This document shows, one piece after another, positions 43,673-52,627 of a stretch of 64,000 nucleotides of DNA; the first letter of the stretch is position 1; each line of letters opens with the position of its first letter. The DNA lies in NCBI GenBank assembly GCA_016713625.1, contig JADJOT010000011.1, positions 496,001 to 560,000 on the forward strand. The letters are read 5' to 3'. The notes below the pieces were generated by a model. The model had not been told where the DNA came from. It made no database searches and saw only the letters and a list, made by a program, of their open reading frames with translations. The translations under genes and the position numbers were made by a program. The DNA comes from Candidatus Accumulibacter affinis (GTDB taxonomy: Bacteria; Pseudomonadota; Gammaproteobacteria; Burkholderiales; Rhodocyclaceae).

Positions 43673-46222
43673 TCAGGCGCTGCCACCCCGCAAGGCCTCG
43701 AGAGGCGCGCTCTGCAACAGCCTGGTGGCAGCAAACCACCCCGCCGCGGTAACCAGCATCGCCCCACTGGCGATCGCCGCCGGCAGCAGCCAGAGATCGA
43801 CCACCACCGCGAAGCGGAAAACCTGGCGCGCCAGAAACTGACCAACCGCGATTGCCCCGAGCGCGGCGATCAGTCCCGACAGCCCGCCAATCGCCGCGAA
43901 TTCGGCCAGCAAGGCGCGCCGCAGCTGCTCCCGACGCGCGCCCAGAGCGCGCATCACCGCCAGCTCGTAGCGACGTTCCTCGGCCGCCGAAGCCAGCGCG
44001 GCGTAGAGAACGATGACCCCGGCAGCGAGCGTGAACAGAAAAACGAACTGCACCGCCCGCGCCACCTGATCCATGATCGACTGCAGCTGGCGCAGGATCG
44101 CTGCCACGTCGATGACCGTGAGGTTGGGAAACTCGCCAACCAGGCGATTGACGAACTCCGCCTTCTCCGGCGGCAGGTAAAAACTGGTGATCCAGCTCGC
44201 CGGATAGCCTTGCAGAACCGCTGGCGGGGTGAGCACGAAGAAGTTCGCGCGCATGGTGTCCCAGTTGACCTTGCGCAGGCCGACGACGGTCATGGCGATT
44301 TTCTCGCCGGCGACGGCAAACTCCATCCGGTCGCCGACAGCCAGGCCGAGCGTCCTGGCCAGACCATCCTCGACCGAGGCGGCCGCGTCCCCTCCCTTGC
44401 CCGCGAGGTCGGCGGCCGAAAACCAGCGCCCGCTGCCCAACCGGTTGCCTTCGGGCAGATCGGCACGCATCGAGAGATTGAACTCACGATCGATCAGGCG
44501 CTGCGCGCGATCGTCGGTGTAGCTCGCCGCACTGACTTCGACGCCGTTGATCTTGGTCAGACGTCCGCGTACCATCGGTGCCAGTTCGGGCGTCAAGCCC
44601 TGGGCCGACAGCACAGCGCGTACCGGCTCGACCTGTTCGGGCTGGATATTGACGACAAAACGGTTCGGAGCGTCCGCGGGAACTGCGCTCCGCCAGGCGT
44701 CGAGCAGATCACCGCGAATCACGGTCAGCAGCAACAGCGCCATGAAACCAAGTGACAGGGCGACGATCTGCACGACGCTCGCGCTGGCGCGCCGCTCAAG
44801 GCTGGCCAGCCCGTAGCGCCAGCCGATTCCGGCGCCGCCACCGCCCGCTGCTCGCCCGCTGCCACGCAGCGCCGCCGCCAGACGGATGGCGACCCGCGCC
44901 AGCGCCGCAAAGAGCAGCAGGGCGATGCTGAAACCGGCGACCACGTAGGCGCCGAGCTCAATCTCGCCGGCGACCCAGAACATCAGCCCGGCGAGTGCCA
45001 GAAAACCCAGCAGATAGCCACCTAGCAGACCGCTACGAGGAGTTCCCAGCTCACGCCGGAGGACGCGCAGGGTAGACACCTTCTTGAGTTGCAACAAGGG
45101 CGGCACGGCAAAACCGAAGAGTAGCAGCAGGCCAACCGCCACTCCCTGCACCGCCGGCAACAGGCCCGGTGGCGGCAGCGGCGTCGCCAGCAACTGTGCC
45201 AGCCAGGCGTGCAGGGCAAAATGTGCCACATAGCCAAGCGCGCAGCCGACGCCTGCAGCGAGCACGCCGAGGACGGCAAACTGGCCCACATAGAGGCGCA
45301 GCAGCAAAGCTTGCGTCGCGCCAAGGCAGCGCATTACCGCGCAGGGATCAAGATGACGCTGCCCATAGCGCCGCGCCGCAAGAGCCACCGCCACCGCCGC
45401 CAGCACTACCGTCAGCAGCGCCGACAGGCCGAGGAACTTCTGCGCCCGGTCGAGCGCGCTGCGAATCTCCGGCCGACCGTTCTGCGGGTCCTCGATTCGT
45501 TGCCCCCGCCCCAATCGGGGCTCGATCTCACGCTGAAAGCGCTTCACCAGCGGCAGATCGCCGGCCAGCAGCAGCCGGTAGGAAACCCGGCTACCGACCT
45601 GGAGGAGCGCGGTTCCCGGCAGATCTTCGAGACTCATCAACAGCCGCGGTGCCACGCTGAAGAAATTGATCCCCCGGTCCGGTTCCTGGGTCAACACCGC
45701 AGCGACCCGCAGCGAGCGCTGCCCAACCGCGATCCGGTCACCGACGCGCGCATCCAGCGCCGAGGCCAGACGCTCATCGATCCAGATCGTTCCGGGTTCG
45801 GGTACACCCCGCGCCGGCGCATCCGGAACATTCAGCGCCGGGGCAATACGCAGCGAACCGCGCAGCGGATAAGCGGCGCCAACCGCCTTGATCTCCGCCA
45901 GCTGCGCGCGCAGCTCGGCACCCTCGCCGCCGGTCACCATACTCGGAAAGGTGCGCGTCTCCACCGCCTGCAGGCCGCGCGCACGCGCCTCATCGGCCAA
46001 CTCTGCCGGCCACGGATGATCGGCCGTCAGCAGCAGATCGGCGCCGAGCAATTGATGCGACTCACGGTCAAGCGCCTGCCGCACGCGGTCGGCAAAAAAC
46101 CCCACCGCGGTCAGCGCGGCAACCGCAACCACCAGAGCCGCCGCGAGCAAGCGCAACTCCCCGCCACGCGCATCACGGCGCAACATCCGCCAGGAAAAGG
46201 ACAACAATTGCATGGCTCGCAT
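43673..46222 (-). CDS. ABC-type permease of the FtsX/YbbP family
   Basis: 849 residues from ATG 46222. Large membrane protein: an N-terminal helix (LLAAALVVAVAALTAVGFFADRV), a long periplasmic MacB-like domain, FtsX helices around 270-420, additional helices, a second periplasmic domain, and a terminal FtsX domain (FLFTLAAGVIVLYAALASAAEERRYELAVMRALGARREQLRRAL). The two-FtsX layout matches YbbP, thought to move lipids or hydrophobic compounds with an ATPase such as YbbA. No ATPase gene lies next to it. GTG 46246 or ATG 46213 are alternative starts. Confidence 0.85.
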   Translation of the reverse strand: MRAMQLLSFSWRMLRRDARGGELRLLAAALVVAVAALTAVGFFADRVRQALDRESHQLLGADLLLTADHPWPAELADEARARGLQAVETRTFPSMVTGGEGAELRAQLAEIKAVGAAYPLRGSLRIAPALNVPDAPARGVPEPGTIWIDERLASALDARVGDRIAVGQRSLRVAAVLTQEPDRGINFFSVAPRLLMSLEDLPGTALLQVGSRVSYRLLLAGDLPLVKRFQREIEPRLGRGQRIEDPQNGRPEIRSALDRAQKFLGLSALLTVVLAAVAVALAARRYGQRHLDPCAVMRCLGATQALLLRLYVGQFAVLGVLAAGVGCALGYVAHFALHAWLAQLLATPLPPPGLLPAVQGVAVGLLLLFGFAVPPLLQLKKVSTLRVLRRELGTPRSGLLGGYLLGFLALAGLMFWVAGEIELGAYVVAGFSIALLLFAALARVAIRLAAALRGSGRAAGGGGAGIGWRYGLASLERRASASVVQIVALSLGFMALLLLTVIRGDLLDAWRSAVPADAPNRFVVNIQPEQVEPVRAVLSAQGLTPELAPMVRGRLTKINGVEVSAASYTDDRAQRLIDREFNLSMRADLPEGNRLGSGRWFSAADLAGKGGDAAASVEDGLARTLGLAVGDRMEFAVAGEKIAMTVVGLRKVNWDTMRANFFVLTPPAVLQGYPASWITSFYLPPEKAEFVNRLVGEFPNLTVIDVAAILRQLQSIMDQVARAVQFVFLFTLAAGVIVLYAALASAAEERRYELAVMRALGARREQLRRALLAEFAAIGGLSGLIAALGAIAVGQFLARQVFRFAVVVDLWLLPAAIASGAMLVTAAGWFAATRLLQSAPLEALRGGSA

Positions 46223-46366
46223 CAAGCGCCTGCTCCGGGATACCACCTCTCACCGCTGCGATCATAGGCGATAGGTGCTGAAAAAACAAACGCCAGCCTC
46301 CGCCTCCCAGGGTGTTCGAGGTTGAACCCGGAGGCCACTGCGCTTAGAATGAGCCTCGAGCCCGGA

Positions 46367-46440
46367 GTGGGTGTCGTTTAGTGGTAGCGCGGTAGCGTCC
46401 CACGCTGATTACGACGGTTGGACTCCCTTCATCGACTCCA
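46367..46440 (+). tRNA. Degenerate tRNA-Gly(CCC)-like sequence
   Basis: 74 bases fold as a complete cloverleaf. Acceptor GTGGGTG/CATCGAC (one mismatch, 3-70), T8, D-arm with loop AGTGGTA, anticodon loop GTCCCAC (anticodon CCC at 46399-46401), 4-base variable loop, T-arm GACGG-TTGGACT-CCCTT, discriminator T, encoded CCA (46438-46440), then a T-run. Single mismatches occur in the acceptor, D, anticodon and T stems, and T-loop C56 is G, which would break the G19-C56 contact. Size and discriminator fit tRNA-Gly. It is either a decaying gene or a non-standard tRNA; both are inferences. Confidence 0.6.
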
Positions 46441-46620
46441 CTTTTTGTTCCCTGATTCCGATGGTGTGAGACCGGAACGGCGGGTTCAGCTCTGCAGTGC
46501 AAGACTCGTCTGCAATCTCGTGAGTGAGTATTTCCTGTCTTCATTCGGGAACTTCAGCATGCCCACTACCCGTAATGCACCCAATCAGTATCGCGAGTTC
46601 ACAATGAAGATATCCCTGTT

Positions 46621-47511
46621 TTGACCGCTGAACATCGCATTGTCTTCGTCACCGGCAAAGGTGGAGTCGGCAAGTCCTCGGTAGCGGCGGCCAGCGCGTT
46701 GCAGTTCGCCCGACGAGGCCAATCGGTGCTGCTGGTGGAGTTTGGCAAGCGGAGCTTCTTTGGCCCGTTTCTCGGTCTTGAGGTCGGAAATGACACGGTG
46801 CAATGGCGACCCCGCATCGGCGTTGCGTGCTGGGATGTTGAGGAAGCGTTGCGCGAGTACATCAGCCATTATCTGGTATTCAAGTCGGCAGCCACCAAGA
46901 TACTCAGCAACACCGTGATGAAGGCTTTGGTGGGAGCGGCCCCCGGCCTGGGCGAAATCGCCATTCTGGGCAAACTGACAGCGCCCAGGTTACACGCCTG
47001 GTACAAGCGCGATGTCGACGTCGTGGTGGTCGATGCCTATGCCACGGGGCAGTTCATGACCTTGTTGCGCGCACCACGTGGTCTTGCGGGCACGGCCGCA
47101 GGCGGCCCGTTGCACCGTCAGACGGTGGCCATGACGAAATTGCTGTCCGATCCCAAGTTGTGTGAGTACCGCATGGTTACGCTGGCCGAGGAAATGCCGG
47201 TAGCCGAGGCCTGCGAAATGTTCGTCGACATTCAGACCGAGACCGGCCTGCAGCCCCGCCTGTATTGCAACCGCATGCTCGATCTTCCGCCTCTTGCGAA
47301 GCCGCAATCGTTTGCCAGTGCGGGCCCCTTTCTTGAACAAATGCAGAGTCTCGCCACGCGCCAGAAATTGAGCCTCAAGCGCCTGAGCCAAACCGGCGCC
47401 AAGGCCGTGCACACACTACCCATGGTGCCCATGCTGAACGTTGTCACGCTACTCGAACGTTTGGCCGACGCGCTTGAACTGGCTGAGGTCGCGCAGGATG
47501 CCGCACCATGA
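46621..47511 (+). CDS. ArsA/GET3-like ATPase, first of a tandem pair
   Basis: 296 residues from TTG 46621; an in-frame stop at 46573-46575 and the absence of ATG or GTG before the P-loop force this start. The deviant Walker A VTGKGGVGKSS (about residues 9-19) is the ArsA/GET3/MinD signature with its intermolecular Lys. VDVVVVDAYATGQ gives Walker B. No arsB, arsR or tail-anchored client is nearby. It overlaps the second ATPase by 4 bp (ATGA), so the two are probably made together and may form a heterodimer (inference). Confidence 0.8.
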   Translation: MTAEHRIVFVTGKGGVGKSSVAAASALQFARRGQSVLLVEFGKRSFFGPFLGLEVGNDTVQWRPRIGVACWDVEEALREYISHYLVFKSAATKILSNTVMKALVGAAPGLGEIAILGKLTAPRLHAWYKRDVDVVVVDAYATGQFMTLLRAPRGLAGTAAGGPLHRQTVAMTKLLSDPKLCEYRMVTLAEEMPVAEACEMFVDIQTETGLQPRLYCNRMLDLPPLAKPQSFASAGPFLEQMQSLATRQKLSLKRLSQTGAKAVHTLPMVPMLNVVTLLERLADALELAEVAQDAAP

Positions 47512-48569
47512 GACAACTGATCGAAAACCATCGAGTCATCGTTTGTACCGGCAGCGGTGGCGTGGGCAAAACCACGCTATCGGCAGCGCTGGGAGTCTTG
47601 GCTGCACGAATGGGCAAGCACGTGCTGGTGCTCACCATCGACCCGGCGCGACGACTTGCCACAACCCTGGGAATCGATCAAGGCGCCGATGAAGTGTGGG
47701 TTCCGGGCCAGGGCTATGCCGGTAGTCTGCATGCGGGCATGATCGACCAGGCCCGCATCTTTGCCGCCTACATCCGGCGTAACGCCACTGACCAGGCCAC
47801 TATCGATGGCCTGTTCAACAATGCGCTGTATCAGCAGTTGTCCACCACCCTGTCAGGTTCCCAGGAGTTCACCTCGCTGTCCAAGCTGGTCGATACGGCC
47901 AGTAGCGGCCACTATGACCTGGTGATTCTTGACACGCCGCCGGTCGCCCACGCAGTGGATTTCCTGCATGCACCGGAAAAGCTGAACGCTGTCTTTAATA
48001 CCGCCATCATCAGCATGTTCATGGGTCGCACGCGGGGGTTCAAGTTTGCCTCAGCCGCCTGGAAAATGGGCGTCAAAATGCTGTTGGGCACGCTAAGCTT
48101 TCTCACCGGATCGGAATTCGTGGCGACGTTCAACGGGTTTTTTTCGGCCATCGACGCCATTGCGCCCGACATTCGTGAAACCAGCCTCAAGGCGCATCGC
48201 TTGTTGCTCGATCCCAGCACAGCCTTCGTCTTGATAACCAGCTTTGATCAAGCCAAGATCATCGAGGGCGAGGCCTTTCACGACGAGCTTGGCGCCGCCG
48301 GCTACCACCTCAGAAAAGTCATCGTGAACCGCGCCTGGCCGACATGGGCGGTGCCGGAGTCTCCTCAAGTGCATGCCACACAGACCGAACTTCGTCAGCA
48401 GGGGCTCACTGCGCTGGCCGACTTACACCAGAATCTTTGCCGTTACTACGCCGATCGTTCCCAGGCCCACACGCGCTTCGAGAACATTCTCAAACTGACC
48501 GAATTCGACACCGAGGTGGTTGGCCTGCACGCGCTGGAGCAACTCGCCGATCGACTGGCGCAGGTGTGA
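47508..48569 (+). CDS. ArsA/GET3-like ATPase, second of a tandem pair
   Basis: 353 residues. Walker A VIVCTGSGGVGKTTLSAAL, switch I-like LTIDPARRLATTLG, Walker B YDLVILDTPPVAHAVDFL, and a helical hydrophobic-rich insert (TAIISMFMGRTRGFKFASAAWKMGVKMLLGTLSFLTG) in the position where GET3 binds its clients. The insert is Met/Phe-rich and could bind hydrophobic segments (inference). Paired genes of this kind occur sporadically in Proteobacteria; no arsenic gene is present. Confidence 0.82.
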   Translation: MRQLIENHRVIVCTGSGGVGKTTLSAALGVLAARMGKHVLVLTIDPARRLATTLGIDQGADEVWVPGQGYAGSLHAGMIDQARIFAAYIRRNATDQATIDGLFNNALYQQLSTTLSGSQEFTSLSKLVDTASSGHYDLVILDTPPVAHAVDFLHAPEKLNAVFNTAIISMFMGRTRGFKFASAAWKMGVKMLLGTLSFLTGSEFVATFNGFFSAIDAIAPDIRETSLKAHRLLLDPSTAFVLITSFDQAKIIEGEAFHDELGAAGYHLRKVIVNRAWPTWAVPESPQVHATQTELRQQGLTALADLHQNLCRYYADRSQAHTRFENILKLTEFDTEVVGLHALEQLADRLAQV

Positions 48570-48981
48570 CAGCAAGTGCCTTGCGAAGGGGTCACCATAG
48601 TCTTCGTCGCTGACGATCCTGGTGGGCAGCCGGTGGCGCATGATGGCCACCAAGTCGCGGCAGGAGAGCAGTTCAGCCGTCTCGCGATGGGCCATGCGCT
48701 CCTTGGCGAGGAACATGGTCGCGATCGGGAACGGTCGGCAGCAGATCGTCAAGGTAGATCGCCTGAGCCGAACGCACCCCGGCGAAGAAAAGTTCCCCCT
48801 GGCCATCCCGTTCGCGCAACAGCCAAGGCAAATGCCCGTAAAGCTTGCCCTTGCTCGTGCGGCGCGGTGTTTGCGTGCATGATCTTACTGCCGCGTGACG
48901 CCCCGGCACAATGCAGGTTAGCATTACGCCTATTCACCGCCCCGCGACAGGCGACCACCAGGAACCGGAAAAAGGACCCGC
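48570..48981 (-). pseudogene. Possible frameshifted coding remnant, minus strand
   Basis: The gap between the second ATPase and malQ reads on the minus strand as two adjacent protein-like pieces in different frames: LYGHLPWLLRERDGQGELFF...SAQAIYLDDLLPTV (about 48740-48850) and FPIATMFLAKERMAHRETAELLSCRDLVAIMRHRLP (about 48610-48730). Joined by a frameshift near 48735 they would make one continuous segment. Its family was not recognised. The alternative is that both are chance open frames in GC-rich DNA. Confidence 0.3.
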
Positions 48982-50508
48982 ATGACTTCCCTCCCCCGCC
49001 ATAACGGCATTCTCCTTCACCCCACCTCGCTGCCCGGCCCGCATGGCTCGGGCGACCTCGGCCCGGCGGCCTATCACTTCGTCGACTGGCTGGTGGGCGC
49101 CGGCCAGTCGCTCTGGCAGGTGCTGCCGCTCGGTAGCGTCGGACCCGGCAACTCGCCATACATCAGCCCGTCGGCGTTTGCCGGCAACGAGCTGCTGATT
49201 GACCTGCAGCAACTGCGCGAGACCGGCTGGCTGCGCGCTGCCGATCTGGCATCGGTCCCCGCTTTCCCCGAGGGCCGGGTCAATTACGCAGAGGTGCAGC
49301 GCTTCCGCATCGCCCACCTGCGACACGCCGCCGAACGATTTTTTGGCGGCAAGAAGGCCGCGCAGCGACCGGCATTTGAAGCCTTCTGCGCCGATGCGCG
49401 CGCCTGGCTTGACGACTACGCGCTGTTCATGGCGCTGGATATCGCGCACGGCGGCGATGACCGGATGTGGCAGGACTGGCCGGCGCCGCTGGCACACCGG
49501 CAGCCCGCTGCGCTGCGCGCGGCACAAGATACGCACGCCACCGAGATCAATTTCTGGAAGTTCTGCCAGTGGCGCTTTCACGAGCAATGGGCGGCGCTCA
49601 AGCGCTACGCGAATTCGCGCCACATCGAGATCGTCGGCGACCTGCCGATCTTCGTCGCCGCGCACAGCGCCGATGTGTGGGCGAATCCCGAACTTTTTGA
49701 TCTCGATGAACAGGGACATCCCCGGGTAGTCGCCGGCGTGCCGCCGGATTACTTCAGCGCCACCGGGCAGCGCTGGGGCAACCCGCTCTATCGCTGGTCA
49801 GCGCATGCGGCGCAGGGCTACCGCTGGTGGGTCGAGCGGATGCGGCAAACCATGAAGCTCTGCGACGTCGTTCGCATCGATCATTTCCGTGGCTTCGAGT
49901 CCTTCTGGGAAATTCCCGCCGCCGCCGCAACGGCCATCGACGGGGTATGGCGACCGGGGCCCGGTGAAGCCGTCTTCGCCGCCATGCGCCGCGAGCTGAG
50001 CGACGCACACGGCCGGCTGCGGATCATCGCCGAAGACCTCGGCATCATCACCCCCGAAGTCAACGCCTTGCGCCAGGCGATCGGCCTGCCGGGCATGCGC
50101 ATCCTGCAGTTCGCCTTCGATGGCGATGCCAAAAACCCGTATCTGCCGCACAATTACGACGCCAATACGGTGGTCTATACGGGCACCCACGACAACGACA
50201 CCACGCGCGGCTGGTGGGAGGCACTCGGCCATCCGGAGCAGGATCATGTGCGTGCCTACCTGGGCGTCGGCGACGAAACCGGTGAAGAAATGCACTGGCA
50301 CCTGATCCGCCTGGCCTGCTCCTCGGTCGCCGCGCTGTGCGTCGTCCCGATGCAGGACGTGCTCGGCCTCGACTCGACCCACCGCATGAACGAACCCGGC
50401 GTTAGCGAGGGATCCTGGGAATGGCGATTTACCTGGAAGCAGGTCGCCGCCGAGCACGCCCGGCGACTTGCAGAATTGATGCGGCTGTATGGACGGCGCC
50501 GCGGTTGA
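48982..50508 (+). CDS. malQ: 4-alpha-glucanotransferase (amylomaltase)
   Basis: 508 residues, GH77 family. RHNGILLHPTSLPGPHGSGDLG opens the protein; DLPIFVAAHSADVWANPELF, VVRIDHFRGFESFWEIP (nucleophile Asp), RIIAEDLGIITPEV (acid/base Glu) and YTGTHDNDTTRGWW (third Asp) complete the active site. It transfers glucan chains in glycogen or maltodextrin metabolism. No other glycogen gene is adjacent. Confidence 0.95.
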   Translation: MTSLPRHNGILLHPTSLPGPHGSGDLGPAAYHFVDWLVGAGQSLWQVLPLGSVGPGNSPYISPSAFAGNELLIDLQQLRETGWLRAADLASVPAFPEGRVNYAEVQRFRIAHLRHAAERFFGGKKAAQRPAFEAFCADARAWLDDYALFMALDIAHGGDDRMWQDWPAPLAHRQPAALRAAQDTHATEINFWKFCQWRFHEQWAALKRYANSRHIEIVGDLPIFVAAHSADVWANPELFDLDEQGHPRVVAGVPPDYFSATGQRWGNPLYRWSAHAAQGYRWWVERMRQTMKLCDVVRIDHFRGFESFWEIPAAAATAIDGVWRPGPGEAVFAAMRRELSDAHGRLRIIAEDLGIITPEVNALRQAIGLPGMRILQFAFDGDAKNPYLPHNYDANTVVYTGTHDNDTTRGWWEALGHPEQDHVRAYLGVGDETGEEMHWHLIRLACSSVAALCVVPMQDVLGLDSTHRMNEPGVSEGSWEWRFTWKQVAAEHARRLAELMRLYGRRRG

Positions 50509-50744
50509 TTGCCAGGCCGACGGACCGTCACTTCAGGCGGGCGCGCTGTGCGGGTGACCGCGTCGTTCCGGGGTCAAGCCAAGCGCATACACGCCCGGAC
50601 GGGGTTTTTGAGGAGTTGCGAGTGGTGAGTTCCTGCACGGCAAGTGAACGGTGGTATCGACGCGCTGGCGCAAGTGCGCCGATCAGCACCAGCTGGCCAG
50701 TGTGGACGAGGGAACAGAGATGACGTCTCTCAAGGGCTGCCCAG

Positions 50745-51935
50745 ATGCTGAAGATTGAAGACTCCCAACCGCCGGCGAAGTCCGCTTCTACAGGGTTCGC
50801 CCTGTGGAACCTCGGGTTTCGGCCGTTTTACCTGCTCGCGAGCAGCTTTGCCGCCTTGTCTATCGTGCTCTGGGTCTGCCAGTACACCGGCCATCTTCCC
50901 GCTTCGTATGTTCGGAATCCGGCGTGGCATGGCCACGAAATGCTCTACGGTTACACGTTGGCGGTGGTTGCGGGGTTCCTCCTCACGGCCGTTCGCACGT
51001 GGACCGGCAAGCCGACGCCCACGGGACTGCCGCTGATCGCGCTTGCAGCGCTCTGGCTGGCCGGTCGCGTGCTGGTCTTGACCCCGTTTTCAACAGCCGC
51101 GGCAGTCGTCAATGTCGCGTTTCCGGTGGCCGTCGCCATTGGGATAGGCATCCCCATCGTGCAAAGCCGAAACCAGCGCAACTACTTTTTCATCGCGCTG
51201 CTGTTGCTGCTGGGGCTCGCCGTGCTGGCCTTCCATCTTGCCTCTCTGGGCATGTTGCGATGGCCCGAACGGGCGAGTTTGCAAGTTGGGCTCGATGTCA
51301 TTCTGTTCGTCATGGCCGTGCTGGGTGGGCGGGTGATTCCGATGTTCACCAACAACGGCGTTCCGGGGGTGAAAGCCACGCGTCACCCGGTGGTCGAAAA
51401 AATCGCGCTCAGTAGTGTCCTTTTCCTGCTTGCTGCCGACCTGGCGCAGGCTCCCGCGGGAGTCATTGCCGTGGTCGCGGTGATTGCTGCCCTGGCTCAC
51501 ACCGCACGGATCTATCTCTGGCAGCCATGGCGGACATTCGGCGCGCCGATGGTGTGGGTCCTGCACGTGGCCTATGCCTGGATAGTGATTCATCTGGTGC
51601 TTCGTGGACTTGCCGCGCTTGGCTTCGTCGGCGAATTGTTCGCGGTGCATGCGCTGACGGTCGGGGCGATCGGTGGCATGACGATCGGCATGATGACGCG
51701 TACGGCGCGCGGCCACACCGGGCGCCCCTTGGTGGCGGACCACTTCGAAGTGGCCTGCTATGTGCTCGTTGTAGTCGCCGCAGCCATACGCGTCTTCGGC
51801 GGCATGTGGTTGCCCGGCGCGTACCTGGCGACCGTCGTCGCCTCGGGCGCTTGCTGGTCCGCCGCGTTTGCGCTTTATGTCGTGCGCTACTGGCCGGTGT
51901 TGTCGCGGCCACGGCTCGACGGCAAGCCCGGATAG
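50745..51935 (+). CDS. nnrS: NnrS family membrane protein (copy 2)
   Basis: 396-residue polytopic protein with about twelve helices and the NnrS motifs: ALWNLGFRPFYLLAS, HGHEMLYGYTLAVVAGFLLTAVRTWTG, GGRVIPMFTNNGVPG, and TRTARGHTGRPL. It is clearly divergent from the copy at 4697, which lacks the VIPMFTNNG segment. It opens the run nnrS-cupin-hemerythrin and lies upstream of an NsrR-type regulator, so a role under nitric oxide stress is likely. No FNR/NNR-type palindrome was seen in the 236-bp upstream gap. Confidence 0.92.
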   Translation: MLKIEDSQPPAKSASTGFALWNLGFRPFYLLASSFAALSIVLWVCQYTGHLPASYVRNPAWHGHEMLYGYTLAVVAGFLLTAVRTWTGKPTPTGLPLIALAALWLAGRVLVLTPFSTAAAVVNVAFPVAVAIGIGIPIVQSRNQRNYFFIALLLLLGLAVLAFHLASLGMLRWPERASLQVGLDVILFVMAVLGGRVIPMFTNNGVPGVKATRHPVVEKIALSSVLFLLAADLAQAPAGVIAVVAVIAALAHTARIYLWQPWRTFGAPMVWVLHVAYAWIVIHLVLRGLAALGFVGELFAVHALTVGAIGGMTIGMMTRTARGHTGRPLVADHFEVACYVLVVVAAAIRVFGGMWLPGAYLATVVASGACWSAAFALYVVRYWPVLSRPRLDGKPG

Positions 51936-51960
51936 TTTCCACGTTCTCCCAGGAGTCAGG

Positions 51961-52299
51961 ATGGCGATCAAACATGCTTCATCAGGCGACCTTATCGACC
52001 TTCGGCCATTGGGCGCATCGCTTGACGACGCCCAGTCCACGACGCTGTTACGTGACCAGCAACTCAAGGTCATGCGGCTCGTCATGCCGGCCGGCAAGGA
52101 GTTGCAGGACCATGCGGTAGCCGGTCCGATTACAATGCAATGTCTCGAAGGCGTGCTGGAAGTCACGGCACACGGCAGTTCCAGGACGATGCGTGCCGGC
52201 GACCTCATGTACCTTGCGAGCAAGGTGCCTCACTCGCTACGGGCAAGCGAAGACGCGTCGGTGCTCGTGACTATCGTGGTGGTGAGACTGGCAAGCTGA
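51961..52299 (+). CDS. Cupin-domain protein
   Basis: 112 residues from ATG 51961. A single small cupin barrel: VMRLVMPAGKELQDHAVAGPITMQCLEGVLEVTAHG (metal-binding His and Glu-like positions) and MRAGDLMYLASKVPHSLRASEDASVL with the final PHS motif. Such proteins bind a metal and small ligands; those in similar NO/hemerythrin contexts have no settled function. Separated from nnrS by 25 bp, so probably co-transcribed. Confidence 0.8.
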   Translation: MAIKHASSGDLIDLRPLGASLDDAQSTTLLRDQQLKVMRLVMPAGKELQDHAVAGPITMQCLEGVLEVTAHGSSRTMRAGDLMYLASKVPHSLRASEDASVLVTIVVVRLAS

Positions 52300-52332
52300 G
52301 GTCTGCGGTATCCCGCGAACGGGCTGGACGCG

Positions 52333-52611
52333 ATGGTCAAGCCAAGGGCTAAGCACTGTGGGGCTGTACAGTCATTGGCCTGTGAGAATCAGGCGTTTCA
52401 GGTGGGTACGCGCGTCATTGGCCTCCAGTTCCACCTGGAAACCACACCCGAGAGCGCCCGCGCACTGGTCGCTCACTGCCGGGATGATCTGCGGCCGGCG
52501 ACTTATGTGCAATCGGAGCACGTCATTTTGTCGGTACCCGAGGGGCATTACCGCGCAGCAAATGGCCTGATGAGTGACGTGCTTGCCTACTTGGCTGACG
52601 CGGAAGGCTAA
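52333..52611 (+). pseudogene. C-terminal fragment of a class I glutamine amidotransferase
   Basis: From about 52370 the frame reads LACENQAFQVGTRVIGLQFHLETTPESARALVAHCRDDL and on to VLAYLADAEG, the C-terminal third of a class I amidotransferase (GATase1), including the QFHLE motif with catalytic His and Glu. The upstream part with the nucleophile Cys is missing; the residues before it do not resemble the family. It is therefore a decayed remainder of a gene between the cupin and hemerythrin genes. Confidence 0.7.
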
Positions 52612-52627
52612 TCGGGAGGCGGACAGG

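Noticed and set aside
46418..46624. 68-codon frame overlapping the tRNA-like sequence
   Set aside because: It starts inside the T-arm and has no coding support; the tRNA-like fold explains the region better.
50509..50744. FNR/NNR-type palindrome upstream of the second nnrS
   Set aside because: TTGAT occurs after malQ but no properly spaced ATCAA half-site follows.
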